Of a stretch of DNA of 64,000 nt, positions 1 to 7,946 are shown in pieces (position 1 is the stretch's first letter; every line of letters begins with the position of its first letter). The stretch is from Paramagnetospirillum caucaseum (GTDB taxonomy: Bacteria; Pseudomonadota; Alphaproteobacteria; Rhodospirillales; Magnetospirillaceae), in NCBI RefSeq assembly GCF_000342045.1, contig NZ_AONQ01000001.1:124001-188000 (forward strand), read 5' to 3'. The notes under the pieces are model-generated. The model was not told the DNA's origin. It searched no databases and saw only the letters and a program-made list of their open reading frames with translations. Made by a program: the position numbers and the translations under genes.

Positions 1-26
1 CTGGTGGGATTGGGCATTCCTACCAG

Positions 27-47
27 AGAAGCCCCGTATGGGCTTCT
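27..47. terminator. perfect 8-bp hairpin, possible terminator
   Basis: AGAAGCCC (27-34) pairs perfectly with GGGCTTCT (40-47) around a five-base loop, CGTAT. It lies just beyond the 3' end of the minus-strand gene at 78-299. There is no clear T-run on either side. A second, imperfect hairpin (CTGGT at 1-5 with ACCAG at 22-26) abuts it. Confidence 0.4.
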
Positions 48-77
48 AAATGGCGTTCCTCGCCATCGAGGAGAAAT

Positions 78-299
78 TCATCCCTTGTCCGATTGGGACA
101 TGAGGGCGGCAAGATCACTCTGGGTTTTGATCATCTTGGTCCGTTGCCCATTGATCTGTTCCCGCTTCTTCGCCAATGCAGCCTGCTGTTTCAAACGTTT
201 GGCTTGATCTGCTTTCGCATCTGCCTGTTTTGACAAATTACCAGATAGGGTGTTAGCTGGTTGATCTTCTGTAATCGACATAAATTCGTGGTATCTCAT
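78..299 (-). CDS. small hypothetical Lys/Gln-rich protein
   Basis: A 73-residue protein that I do not recognise. After a short N-terminus (MRYHEF) it is dominated by Lys, Gln and Ala with a predicted helical or coiled-coil character (about residues 20-60). It has no signal peptide or membrane segment. The start is well supported: GGAGG lies about seven bases upstream of the ATG, and a TATAAATAC element lies further upstream. The opening 'MRxxE(F/L)' pattern recurs in the protein at 15023 (MRLNEL) and loosely at 417 (MNLSEL), so these may share an origin. It sits in the accessory region left of the att repeat and is probably part of an older integrated element. The function is unknown. Confidence 0.55.
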   Translation of the reverse strand: MRYHEFMSITEDQPANTLSGNLSKQADAKADQAKRLKQQAALAKKREQINGQRTKMIKTQSDLAALMSQSDKG

Positions 300-416
300 C
301 TGATTGCCTCCATAATTGTGCTCAGCAGTATTTATATTTTATCAGGTAAATAGAGCTGGACTGATATTTATGATCGCGTTACTGGTCGCTTCAGGACAAC
401 ATTACTGGAGATTACC

Positions 417-869
417 ATGAACCTTTCTGAATTGAAGTTCAGCACCGATAAGCGTCCCACTCCTGCCTTTCGTGCCAATCCCACCGAGAAGGCTCGGAGT
501 GCCGTTCTTGCCAGCATTGCCGTTCAACGCACCCTGCTGAATTCGGAACGCACTGGCACTGCCCACAACATCACCAAGACCATCAAAACCCTCGATGAAC
601 AGGGCAATGTCATCACCAACACGGTGCAGCGGAAGCCCCGCAAATGGTGGTTCACGAATCCGCAGGGCGTGTTCCTGATCGAGGTTCTGTTTGGTGGTCA
701 GCCCATCGCCATCAACGGCAAGCAGACTGCCATTGAAGCCGGAGACCTTGATGGGGTGGAGAAGGTGCTGACCATCATTGCCACCGCCGTTGGTGCTGGC
801 GAGTTGGACAAGGTTCTGGCTGATGCCAAATCCAAGCGGAAGGCTGGTCGCCCCAAGAAGGCGTCCTGA
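417..869 (+). CDS. hypothetical protein with AT-hook-like C-terminus
   Basis: A 150-residue protein with good coding character and a plausible ribosome site (GGAGATTACC directly before the ATG). I do not recognise the family. The N-terminal half contains a motif RKPRKWWF near residues 77-84. The last dozen residues are basic with a GRP core (KRKAGRPKKAS), which resembles an AT-hook that could contact the DNA minor groove. This is a motif match only. It has no signal peptide or membrane segment. It is followed closely by another small plus-strand gene at 935 and may be cotranscribed with it. Its place outside the core genome suggests mobile-element cargo. Confidence 0.6.
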   Translation: MNLSELKFSTDKRPTPAFRANPTEKARSAVLASIAVQRTLLNSERTGTAHNITKTIKTLDEQGNVITNTVQRKPRKWWFTNPQGVFLIEVLFGGQPIAINGKQTAIEAGDLDGVEKVLTIIATAVGAGELDKVLADAKSKRKAGRPKKAS

Positions 870-934
870 TGCTTCCCCACGATTCCCACCTTCCCCTTTT
901 GAATAATTGGGTGAAGGTGGGAGGAGGAATTCCA

Positions 935-1228
935 ATGAGCCGCCAAATTTCAATCCATACCGCATACGAAGGGACCATCACCTTCAAGGATGCCATCAAT
1001 GGCAAGGCGATTGGCTATGCTGGCTGGGCGGGCTTCATTGCCAGCATCATCCATACGCAGGGTTGGCGGGCATATGGTTCGCCATCCCAAGAAGGGGGCT
1101 ACTTCATTGCCCTTCAGCATCCCCATATTCCCGAAGAACTTCCCATCGACCCAGGCTTTCATGGATGGCATAGACTTCAACTGGACGACCTGCTGGATTT
1201 TGCAGGTGATGATGGGCTGGTGATGTAG
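935..1228 (+). CDS. small hypothetical protein
   Basis: A 97-residue protein beginning MSRQISIHTAYEG. The frame stays open upstream to 869, but the ATG at 935 is preceded by GGAGGAGG at good spacing, so I take it as the start. The protein is rich in Gly, Trp and His, and its acidic C-terminus (DDLLDFAGDDG) gives no family match that I recognise. It has no signal peptide or membrane segment. It follows the gene at 417 by 65 bases and is probably in the same transcript. A 30-bp sequence that recurs at 1620 begins three bases after its stop codon. The function is unknown. Confidence 0.55.
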   Translation: MSRQISIHTAYEGTITFKDAINGKAIGYAGWAGFIASIIHTQGWRAYGSPSQEGGYFIALQHPHIPEELPIDPGFHGWHRLQLDDLLDFAGDDGLVM

Positions 1229-1230
1229 GC

Positions 1231-1260
1231 GGGTTCAGCGACCCAACGGGACTGCCGCCA
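1231..1260. repeat. 30-bp direct repeat, copy 1
   Basis: A 30-base sequence starting GGGTTCAGCGACCC and ending GACTGCCGCCA is found here and again, identical and in the same orientation, at 1620-1649. Copy 1 is intergenic, between the stop of the plus-strand gene ending at 1228 and the stop of the minus-strand gene ending at 1264. Confidence 0.85.
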
Positions 1261-1263
1261 ATT

Positions 1264-1548
1264 CTACCCTTGCTTTGATTTTGACGTGTTTTTGACCGCC
1301 TTGTGATTTAGCGAATCGCTTATCACCTGACGCATTGTTGCCAACTCTGCCTCCGAAGGTTCTAAGTCCTTCATCGTAAAGGGACGATTATTTTTCAGGG
1401 CATCCCTAATCATTTTTTTGGATTCGTCAGGATGAAGGAATGCGACAAAGGGAACTTCTCCGAATTGTTCCTCATACTTGTCGATTAACTCCGCCTCTTC
1501 GCCATCCATCGTCATAAATTCATCATCGATCTGCATTTCGCCACCCAT
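1264..1548 (-). CDS. small acidic hypothetical protein
   Basis: A 94-residue acidic protein (MGGEMQIDDEF...) with a basic tail (NTSKSKQG). I do not recognise the family. Residues 20-60 read as alternating helix and turn with many Glu and Asp, with no membrane or export signal. The start is uncertain. The first ATG has a weak ribosome site, whereas the Met at residue 5 has GGTGG five bases upstream. It is convergent with the gene ending at 1228 and codirectional with the gene at 1624-1899. Identical 30-bp repeats lie just past its stop codon and at the 3' end of that upstream neighbour. Confidence 0.5.
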   Translation of the reverse strand: MGGEMQIDDEFMTMDGEEAELIDKYEEQFGEVPFVAFLHPDESKKMIRDALKNNRPFTMKDLEPSEAELATMRQVISDSLNHKAVKNTSKSKQG

Positions 1549-1619
1549 CTATGAGCGATTGCCACCGCCCCACCTGTTGGACAGAAGCAGGATAGATCCA
1601 AGCCGAGATGATGTCAGCA

Positions 1620-1649
1620 GGGTTCAGCGACCCAACGGGACTGCCGCCA
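1620..1649. repeat. 30-bp direct repeat, copy 2
   Basis: Identical to 1231-1260. This copy overlaps the last codons of the minus-strand gene 1624-1899, supplying the residues LAAVPLGR and the stop. In both places the repeat lies at the 3' side of a minus-strand gene, as if one had been generated by duplication or recombination. Confidence 0.85.
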
Positions 1650-1899
1650 GTTCAACTTCTCCACCAGCACCAAATTGGGTCTGCATCACGGCGAAGGCGT
1701 ATCGTTCCCCATCGGTGGGACGCCTCGCAGTCAATTTGGCAACTTCATCGGGAGTCGGGTCACGATAGCCAGCCTGCCCATTCAGCGGCATCGCCAGAAA
1801 GCCAGAAGCGTTTTTGACCGCTGAACGGAAGTCACCCGCCCGAACCATACAGAAGGGCTTATGGTTATAATCCACAGCAAACAGCACACGAACAGCCAT
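1624..1899 (-). CDS. small hypothetical protein
   Basis: A 91-residue protein (MAVRVLFAVDYNHKPFCMVRAGDF...) with an excellent ribosome site (GAGGAGG before the ATG). No family is recognised. It begins with a beta-strand-like hydrophobic segment and has a mid-region motif TARRPTDGERYAFAVMQ. It is probably a small soluble protein. Its 3' end is formed by a 30-bp repeat whose other copy lies at 1231, so the present C-terminus may be a recombined one. It is codirectional with 1264-1548. Confidence 0.55.
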   Translation of the reverse strand: MAVRVLFAVDYNHKPFCMVRAGDFRSAVKNASGFLAMPLNGQAGYRDPTPDEVAKLTARRPTDGERYAFAVMQTQFGAGGEVELAAVPLGR

Positions 1900-2130
1900 C
1901 GGTTCCTCCTCTCAAATTCAATGGGCTTATGTTCACTATTTGTTCCATTGTGGTCAAGTAGAAAGAATCTTTAGGTGTCGCTGTCCAATGGTCGGATTGT
2001 TCGCTGGAAGTGCGTCTAAAACAGGGGTAGAATTTGGCATTAAACGCGTATCAATACACAAGCGATACACACGAACAACCGACAATGAAATTAATCAACA
2101 AATACAATGACATAGCAGACAATACAACCC
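1900..2130. other. intergenic stretch left of the att copy, with ATACA repeats
   Basis: No convincing gene is seen here. The right part is AT-rich and holds four ATACA words (2054, 2065, 2102, 2122) just before the tRNA-derived repeat at 2131. Short repeats beside a core site are the usual form of integrase arm sites, but this reading is speculative. Confidence 0.35.
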
Positions 2131-2179
2131 CTCCGAAGGCAGAGGTCGTAGGTTCGAATCCTACCGGTTGCGCCAATTT
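2131..2179 (+). repeat. attachment site, left copy (3' half of tRNA-Arg)
   Basis: These 49 bases are identical to 19898-19946. They read as the 3' half of a tRNA: an anticodon loop remnant CTCCGAA, anticodon stem GGCAG, a T-arm with GGTTCGAATCC, an acceptor strand and a terminal GCGCCA. The loop implies a CCG anticodon (arginine). No matching 5' half precedes it, so this is not a functional tRNA but an att copy left by integration into a tRNA gene. Confidence 0.88.
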
Positions 2180-2355
2180 ATCTATATTTTTCAGTATGCT
2201 ATGTCGCGCCCCCAGGGGGCGGGGCCAACCATATTGTCTTGCGTCCCCAATGCGCCCCCAAAGTCTGCATCCATGGTCACTTTGGTCGCCCGACGTGACA
2301 GCTAAACTCTATCGCCTTGACCCAAGGGCAATCTCGTTCAACGGATCAACGCTGA

Positions 2356-2949
2356 TCACTCGCAGTCCTGGTCATGCTGATCCAGCCAACAACGAATCTC
2401 ATCCGGCGCTTGGCGCGGACCCACTTGGCACAGCATGACTGGAACTTCGCCCCACTCGTCGGCGACATCAAGCAAATGATCGCCGTCTTGGATTTGGACA
2501 CCACCGACCATCACCGCATAAGTCGCGTTGTCAGTCATCTCAAAGCGGCACGCAAAATCCTCTATGTCGCCAGAGTCTATGTAGAACGTAACCTTGGCTG
2601 GAAATCGGTCTTCCAGTGCTCGTGGAGTGCTATCAGATGGATGCAGAGTTGCTCTAATTATCGAAATATCATCTTGCTCGGTTGTCCAGACCGTGAAAGC
2701 CCCATATCCAAGACTGCTATGAAACACCGCCTCCAAATGTTTGGAGGTAACCTCCCCCCCGCCATTGTCGGTCACCTCGAGTTGGCCACGACACCCTGCC
2801 AAAACGCTTTGTAGGAACTGGTAGCCCTCTGCATCTGCGGCTATGGTGATGTGCCAAGGGTATCGTTCCCGCAGCATTTTCAATCTTCTCTCAATGGCGG
2901 CTCCGGGGCTATTGCGCCAATGCCTAACGGATAATCTTCTGCTCATCAT
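2356..2949 (-). CDS. hypothetical protein
   Basis: A 197-residue protein (MMSRRLSVRHWRNSPGAAIERRLKML...). The frame extends upstream to 3027, but AGGAGG lies 3 bases before the ATG at 2949 and 6 bases before a second in-frame ATG at 2946, so translation begins at one of these. No known domain is recognised. The N-terminal 30 residues are basic and the remainder is acidic and beta-rich, with no signal peptide or membrane segment. It is the first gene inside the left att copy and is transcribed towards it, opposite to the protease operon at 3257. It could be element cargo or a control gene. The function is unknown. Confidence 0.6.
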   Translation of the reverse strand: MMSRRLSVRHWRNSPGAAIERRLKMLRERYPWHITIAADAEGYQFLQSVLAGCRGQLEVTDNGGGEVTSKHLEAVFHSSLGYGAFTVWTTEQDDISIIRATLHPSDSTPRALEDRFPAKVTFYIDSGDIEDFACRFEMTDNATYAVMVGGVQIQDGDHLLDVADEWGEVPVMLCQVGPRQAPDEIRCWLDQHDQDCE

Positions 2950-3159
2950 AAACCTCCTATTATATTCATACTTTGCTATGTTACGGAGCCACGTCTTCTT
3001 GAAAAGTGATGCACTTTCTATCGCCACACCACATCAATGGTTATTTATGCAGTCGCGCAATTCCATTGTCCGCAGCGTAAGCTTTTGACTCTTTATAGAG
3101 TTTGAGAGGAAGGCAGGATGTGGGGAGGCACATCCAGGTAGCCGACAAAGGCGGGGCTC
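2950..3159. other. divergent intergenic region
   Basis: This AT-rich spacer separates the minus-strand gene at 2356-2949 from the plus-strand operon at 3257. It contains AGGAGG (2953-2958, minus strand) for the former and a small palindrome, ACTCTTTATAGAGT. I see no gene in it. Confidence 0.4.
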
Positions 3160-3262
3160 AAAAATTGTTTCGGAAAAAATCTGATTGCCTCCGTCTTATG
3201 GATTAACGAATCACCCATGCTATCGTTTCGTGCGGTGGATCGATCCAGACGGGGGTATGGGT
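3160..3262 (+). promoter_or_regulatory. duplicated upstream module A (candidate ECF-type promoter)
   Basis: This segment is repeated in front of the caspase-like gene (8890-8988). Shared parts are an A-rich stretch (AAAAATT then AAAAAATC), CCGTCTTATGG (3191-3201), TAAC (3204-3207), CCATGCTATCGTTTCG (3215-3230), ATCCAGA and GGGG before the start codon. TAAC, then 16 bases, then CGTT resembles the -35/-10 layout of extracytoplasmic-function sigma promoters (AAC and CGTT type). The homology continues into the first codons (ATGGNNATGTTC). The promoter reading is inference. The duplication is direct observation. Confidence 0.6.
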
Positions 3263-4867
3263 ATGTTCTTCACACGGAAGACGGTTGGGCTGGCGGTTGG
3301 CATTCTTGCCCTGAGTGGAATTGCCCTTGCTGCTCCCGAGTCCAACCCCATCCCCTCCATGGAACTGGCTCGGAGCCTGATCGACGCAGAACAGTTCGAG
3401 CAGGCTGTCGCCATCCTCAAGCAACTCGATGCCGGTGAGGCCAGCACTTCCGCCCAGATCGACCTTCTGTTCGGACGCATCTACCTCTCCATCGGCAAAC
3501 CGGCCAAGGCTCTGGGGTTCTTTGAGGAGGCGTCTTTCGCGTCCCTGGACGGGGAAGCCGAAGCCTATCTGGGATTGGCCGAAGCCGATCTCGCCCTTGG
3601 TGATCTTGCCAAGGCCCGGCGCAATGCGACCCTGGCGTTAAAAAGCGATCCCGATCTGATCGCTGCCCATCTGGTGCTGGCCCGCGCCGATCAACGCATT
3701 GGCAAAGCTGCCGAAGCTGCCACCCGATTGCGCCAACTCCAACGGGACCGCGAGAACTCCGAGGATGTCGCCATCACCCTCGCCCGTTTCCTGGCCCAAC
3801 AGGACGGTCCCACCGCCGGTATCGCGGAACTGGAGCGGTTCGCCCGCCAAGTCCCAACTTCCGCCGGGGCTTACGATGTACTCGGGCAGATGATTTGGGC
3901 AACCGGACGCAAGGCCGAAGCAGTTCAAGCACGAGACACTGCCCGTCAACTCTATCTGGATCGCGGTCAGATCGGTCGTTCCGAAGCCATGGCGGCATGG
4001 ATCAAGGTGGTCGATCCCCAGGGCAAATGGAAAGCCCAAGAGGCGACGGTCGAGGAGCCGAGCAAGCCGATTCCACCAGAGCCTCAAAAGACAATTCCGC
4101 CCAAAGAACCCCCGCCCCCCAAGGCTCAACCTCGGCCACCGGTCGAAGCCGCCCCGGCACCACCACCACCGCCCCGTAAGGTCACCCAGGCGGTGGCCCT
4201 GGCCCAACCCGAGCCGTTCCCCTTCGCCCCCGGCAGCCCGATCCTGACCGGCAGCGGCGTGGTGCTGGAAGGTGGCCGCCAGATCATCACCAATCGGCAT
4301 GTGGTCGAGGGCATCACCACCCTCTATGTGCGCAACGGCACCGGCCATGTCCGCAAGGCCCGCATCGCCAAGGTCTCAAATGAGGATGATCTGGCCCTGC
4401 TGGAAATCGACAAAGCGTTCCCAGAAGGGGCGGTCACCCCGATTGCCGATATCGTCCAACCCACCGCTGGCCGCGCCGCCATCGTCATGGGCTATCCCCT
4501 GATCAGCCTGCTGGGAGACGAGCAACCGGCCCTGACCGAAGGTATCGTCGCCAAGGCCGCCGGGTTGGGCAATGACCCCAACACATTCCAGATGACCACC
4601 AAGATCAACAAGGGCAATTCCGGCGGCCCGGTATTCGACAAGCGCGGCCATCTGCTGGGCGTGGCGGTCGGCAAGACCGACAGTGCCGCCGTCTATCAGA
4701 AGACCGGCACCCAGATGGAAGACATGAATATCGGCATCAAGGGTGGACGCATCCTGGCCTTCCTGGGCAAGACCGCCGCCGCCGTATCCACCCCGCCCGA
4801 AATGAGTCTGGAAGACCTGTATCAGCAGATGCTTCCCCGCGCCGTTCTGATCGTCGGGCAGAAGTGA
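3257..4867 (+). CDS. exported TPR/trypsin-like serine protease
   Basis: A 536-residue protein in three parts. A signal peptide (MGMFFTRKTVGLAVGIL...ALAAPES) is followed by TPR-like helical repeats (about residues 30-250), a Pro-rich linker (about 260-310) and a trypsin-like domain of the HtrA/S1C type. The triad is visible: His348 in TNRHVV, Asp378 in EDDLALL and Ser455 in KGNSGGP. No PDZ domain follows. The frame is open to 3185, but the start at 3257 gives the signal peptide, and the same position is conserved in the duplicated module at 8983. It heads a coupled operon (one base to the next gene). It probably acts in the periplasm as a protease or protease-sensor. The substrate is unknown. 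Confidence 0.85.
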   Translation: MGMFFTRKTVGLAVGILALSGIALAAPESNPIPSMELARSLIDAEQFEQAVAILKQLDAGEASTSAQIDLLFGRIYLSIGKPAKALGFFEEASFASLDGEAEAYLGLAEADLALGDLAKARRNATLALKSDPDLIAAHLVLARADQRIGKAAEAATRLRQLQRDRENSEDVAITLARFLAQQDGPTAGIAELERFARQVPTSAGAYDVLGQMIWATGRKAEAVQARDTARQLYLDRGQIGRSEAMAAWIKVVDPQGKWKAQEATVEEPSKPIPPEPQKTIPPKEPPPPKAQPRPPVEAAPAPPPPPRKVTQAVALAQPEPFPFAPGSPILTGSGVVLEGGRQIITNRHVVEGITTLYVRNGTGHVRKARIAKVSNEDDLALLEIDKAFPEGAVTPIADIVQPTAGRAAIVMGYPLISLLGDEQPALTEGIVAKAAGLGNDPNTFQMTTKINKGNSGGPVFDKRGHLLGVAVGKTDSAAVYQKTGTQMEDMNIGIKGGRILAFLGKTAAAVSTPPEMSLEDLYQQMLPRAVLIVGQK

Positions 4868-4868
4868 G

Positions 4869-5684
4869 ATGAAGAAGAGCGTCCTCATCATCGGCCTGAT
4901 CGCCCTTCCGCCTCAGTCGGCCTCCGCCGAATGGGTGCGGGCCTCCGGCAGCTACATCTTCCCGCCGGTGATGACCGAGGCCGAAGCCTGCCAGCAGGCG
5001 GAAACCCGCGCCCGCGCCGATGCCGTGCGTCAGGTGACCGGGGAAACCCTGTCGTCGGAAGAGGCCATGCGCTGCACCGAGCAGGGCGACGAAGCCGAAT
5101 GCGCCCGCAATTCGACGGTCTGGACCATGGTGGGTGGCGACATCCGCTCCATCCGCGACCGCAAGGTCGAAACCATGGTCGAGGTTGAAACCTTCCGCAA
5201 ATGCGTGGTGTCGTTTGAGGCCGATGTTCATGTGGCCGAGGGTAGGCCCGACCCCAATTTCGATGTCGGCGTGGCACTCAACAACACGGTCTATCGCGAC
5301 GGCGAGAATCTGAACGTCACCCTGAAGCCGTCCCAGCCCATGGCGGTGCAAATTTTCCAGTGGCTGCCCTATGAAAAGGGCGACACCCAGGTAGGGCGCA
5401 TCTTCCCGAACCAATTCGACGCAGCCGACCGCATCGCCAAATCGGTCACCATTCCCACCGAGGCCGGTGCCAAACGCTACGATCTGAAGGTGAGCTTCCC
5501 CTCCGGTCAGCCATCGAGCCGCAAGATGGTGGACGAATACCTGATGGTGGTCGCCACCAAGAAGCCCATGGCGCTGCGCGACAGCTATTCCTTGGACGAC
5601 TTCAACCGGGTGGTGGCCGAGATTCCCCAGGGGGATCGCCGCATCGTGCGTCGGCTCTACAATATCGTGCGGGGGACCGAATGA
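4869..5684 (+). CDS. exported FlgT-N-like / DUF4384-like protein
   Basis: A 271-residue protein with a signal peptide (MKKSVLIIGLIALPPQSASA). Residues about 22-115 (EWVRASGSYIFPP, then A-rich helix and a VEVETF strand) resemble the N-terminal domain of FlgT and LPP20-type envelope proteins. Residues about 125-230 (YRDGENLNVTLKPSQPMAV, with VGRIFPN) resemble the DUF4384 beta-domain often found with caspase-like proteins. Both assignments are from pattern only. It lies one base after the protease gene and overlaps the next gene by four bases (ATGA), so all are translated together. It probably sits in the periplasm and contributes binding or assembly rather than catalysis. Confidence 0.7.
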   Translation: MKKSVLIIGLIALPPQSASAEWVRASGSYIFPPVMTEAEACQQAETRARADAVRQVTGETLSSEEAMRCTEQGDEAECARNSTVWTMVGGDIRSIRDRKVETMVEVETFRKCVVSFEADVHVAEGRPDPNFDVGVALNNTVYRDGENLNVTLKPSQPMAVQIFQWLPYEKGDTQVGRIFPNQFDAADRIAKSVTIPTEAGAKRYDLKVSFPSGQPSSRKMVDEYLMVVATKKPMALRDSYSLDDFNRVVAEIPQGDRRIVRRLYNIVRGTE

Positions 5685-6919
5685 GCGCCGCCCGCACCCT
5701 GCCGGTCGTTCTCGCCCTGGCCGCCGCCACCGGCTGCGCCAGTCCCACCTACGTCAACAAAGGTGCTGACGAAATTGGCTGGCTGGGCATGAACGAGGTC
5801 ACCTTCCAGGTCCACGATTCTTACAAGGCCAATCCGCCCGATTGCGTCGCCATCCTGCCGCTGACCATCAAAACGCCGTCCCAGCCCATGGCAACCCCCG
5901 AGGATGCCGCTAAGGTTCGGCTATCGCTCTATGCCCACCTCTCCATCCAATCCAAGCGCGGGGTTCGGTTGAAACGGATCGACCATGTGCTGGATCAGGT
6001 CAAGGGCAACCGCAAGGCGCTGGCCGAGCAGATCAAGTGCGGCACCATCCTGGAAGGCGAGATCACCGAATATGGCACCACCTTCCTCGCCCTGTATTCC
6101 CGCGTTGCTGTTGGGGTCGATCTGAAGATGGTTCGCGCCGCCGATGGCATGGTGTTGTGGGAAGGCCATCACACTGCCGCCAGCCATGGCGGCTCCATCC
6201 CCCTCGATCCGGTCGGTGTCGCCATGGGGGTGCTTGATGCCGCCAGCAACATCCGTGACGAACAGATTTTGCGGGTGACCGATGATCTTGCCCGCCGTCT
6301 GGTCTCTACCATTCCCGACAACGCTGTGGTGGCGCTGGATGACCCGGTGAACGAGCCGCCGAAGCCGATCCAGCAAGCTGCCCTGGTCGATGATCTGGCA
6401 ATGGCGGAACGGCTGCTGGCCGAAGGCGATCATGCCGGTGCCTTGGCCGCTGCTGATCATGTCCTGGCCGCCGATCCCAACCGGTCGGGGGCTTGGTTCC
6501 TCAAGGGCCGGGTGCTGATGCTGGATCAGGATTACACCCAGGCAGAACCCGCCATCCTGAAGGCGGTGGCGTTGGATCGTGGCAATACCCGATACCTGAA
6601 CGCCCTGGGGGCGGTGAATGCCGCCAAAGGGGCGAATGACCGGGCGCTGGCCGCCTATGGCATGGCGATCTCCGCCGATTCGGCCAACGGCTTCGCTTGG
6701 TACAACAGCGCCGTCATCCATTTCAACGCGGGCCATCCGACCGAGGCGGCGGATGCCTTCTATGGCGCGGGATTGGCCTATCTCAAGACCGGCGACTACG
6801 CCAAGGCCGAACGCGCCCTCACCGATCTCAAGGACATCGCCCAATCCGGCGTCCCGGTGCAGTCCAAGATCAGGACCATCGAGGGTGCCCTTACCGATCT
6901 GACCAGGAGGAAGACATGA
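5681..6919 (+). CDS. GNA1162/DUF799-like lipoprotein with TPR repeats
   Basis: A 412-residue predicted lipoprotein. The N-terminus ends in a lipobox-like LAAATGC with Cys at about residue 19. Residues about 30-215 resemble the GNA1162/DUF799 (CsgG-related) lipoprotein fold: a CVAILPLTIK strand, CGTILEGEITEYG, and a VGVDLKMV...VLWEGHH segment. Residues about 230-400 contain TPR-like repeats (AGALAAADHVLAADPN, AEPAILKAVALDRGN, AYGMAISADS). It is likely anchored in the outer membrane or periplasmic face. It overlaps its upstream neighbour (ATGA at 5681) and downstream neighbour (ATGA at 6916). Fusion of this domain to TPRs suggests a docking scaffold for the operon's other products. Confidence 0.75.
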   Translation: MSAARTLPVVLALAAATGCASPTYVNKGADEIGWLGMNEVTFQVHDSYKANPPDCVAILPLTIKTPSQPMATPEDAAKVRLSLYAHLSIQSKRGVRLKRIDHVLDQVKGNRKALAEQIKCGTILEGEITEYGTTFLALYSRVAVGVDLKMVRAADGMVLWEGHHTAASHGGSIPLDPVGVAMGVLDAASNIRDEQILRVTDDLARRLVSTIPDNAVVALDDPVNEPPKPIQQAALVDDLAMAERLLAEGDHAGALAAADHVLAADPNRSGAWFLKGRVLMLDQDYTQAEPAILKAVALDRGNTRYLNALGAVNAAKGANDRALAAYGMAISADSANGFAWYNSAVIHFNAGHPTEAADAFYGAGLAYLKTGDYAKAERALTDLKDIAQSGVPVQSKIRTIEGALTDLTRRKT

Positions 6920-7551
6920 ACCGTTCCGCCCTCTGCGCCATCCTGGGCGCATTGACCCTCGCCGCTTGCGCCGGTCCCCAGCCCGGATCACCGGCCTGGA
7001 CCGCGAGCCAAGAACAGAAGAAGCAGGAAGTCCGCGCCGAGACGGTCAAGGCGTCGGTCGATGACCTGCCGTCCTGGTATGCCAGCCCGCCGAATGACGA
7101 GTTCTCCATCTATGCACCCGGCACCGCCACCTCCACCGACCTCCAGTTCGCCGAGGACAAGGCTGTTCTGGGGGCCAAGCGGTCCCTGGCCGACCGCATC
7201 AACAGCAAGCTGTCGTCCAAGATGAAGGAGTTCCTGTCGGAGTCCGGCGCGGGTGAGAACACCCAGGTCATGGCGGAAAGCGAGCGGGTGACCAGCAACC
7301 TGATCACCGAGGTTAACCTGTCCGGCTACGCCATCACCGAAAAGAAGTTCGTCCCCGCCGGGCAGCAATATCGCGCCTATGTCCTGCTGCAATATCCGCT
7401 GGGCAGCGCCAACCGCATCCTGGTCGATCAGGTCAACAAGAACAGCCTGCTGCAAGGCAAGGTCCGGGCGTCAAAGGCGTTTCAGGACTTGGAGAGGGAC
7501 ATCCAGGATGCCCGGAAAGGGGCCGGTGTGGACTCCGCCAGGAAGGAATAG
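6916..7551 (+). CDS. LPP20-like lipoprotein
   Basis: A 211-residue predicted lipoprotein with a clear lipobox (LTLAAC). The mature protein begins with a charged linker, then WYASPPNDEFSIYAPGTA and a long helix with VLGAKRSLADRINSKL. It ends with a strand segment YRAYVLLQYPLG. This layout matches LPP20-family lipoproteins (relatives of Vibrio FlgP). The C-terminal 50 residues are helical and charged. The start codon overlaps the previous stop and has AGGAGG at good spacing. It is the last gene of the four-gene operon. The LPP20 plus FlgT-like plus CsgG-like combination recalls outer-membrane ring proteins such as FlgO/P/T, but no flagellar gene lies nearby. Confidence 0.75.
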   Translation: MNRSALCAILGALTLAACAGPQPGSPAWTASQEQKKQEVRAETVKASVDDLPSWYASPPNDEFSIYAPGTATSTDLQFAEDKAVLGAKRSLADRINSKLSSKMKEFLSESGAGENTQVMAESERVTSNLITEVNLSGYAITEKKFVPAGQQYRAYVLLQYPLGSANRILVDQVNKNSLLQGKVRASKAFQDLERDIQDARKGAGVDSARKE

Positions 7552-7568
7552 TTCCTATGCCGTCGCCA

Positions 7569-7946
7569 TCACTCCATCGGCCAATCGCGGATTTCCACCG
7601 ATCCGTCCGAAAAGACCTCGACGATCCGGTTGACCAGATCGGCCATGGCCTCGACCTCATCCAGCACGGCGGCGAACAGCCGGACCTGGACCTCGGCCGG
7701 AATTCCGCCGGGAACAATGATTACCAGCCCGGCATGGATGTTCTCCCTGGCGTAAAGCTTCAGGAAATCCTTGGCGTTGTTGGTGACGAAGACAAAACCC
7801 TCGTGGCGGATGATGGGCAGCAGGTCACGGTCGGCGGTCCCCGTCAGTCCCCGGAACACCACATGGCTGGCGTCATACCCCCTGGCATGGGCCAAGGCCA
7901 CCAGATCGGGCGACAGGCATTCGTCGATCAGGAATGGATCGCGCAT
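7569..7946 (-). CDS. DUF5615 PIN-like putative toxin
   Basis: A 125-residue protein with the layout of DUF5615 (PIN-like) proteins: an N-terminal IDECLSPDL strand-helix with Asp and Glu, a mid-region GTADRDLLPIIRHEGFVFVTNN, and AKDFL. These carry the acidic residues usually found in PIN-type nuclease sites. Family members are commonly toxins of type II toxin-antitoxin pairs, with RNase activity presumed rather than shown. Its start lies inside the end of the DUF433 gene (7928-8161), the usual antitoxin-then-toxin order. It runs opposite to the lipoprotein operon and converges on its 3' end. It may stabilise the island. Confidence 0.8.
   Translation of the reverse strand: MRDPFLIDECLSPDLVALAHARGYDASHVVFRGLTGTADRDLLPIIRHEGFVFVTNNAKDFLKLYARENIHAGLVIIVPGGIPAEVQVRLFAAVLDEVEAMADLVNRIVEVFSDGSVEIRDWPME

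Noticed and set aside
2131-2179. tRNA gene at the left repeat
   Set aside because: Only the 3' half is present. No 5' acceptor strand or D-arm precedes it, so it is an att copy rather than a tRNA gene. The same holds for 19898-19946.
4869-7551. Flagellar FlgO/P/T genes
   Set aside because: The LPP20-like and FlgT-N-like resemblance is real, but there is no flagellar gene nearby, and the partners here are proteases and a GNA1162-like lipoprotein, so a flagellar role is not supported.
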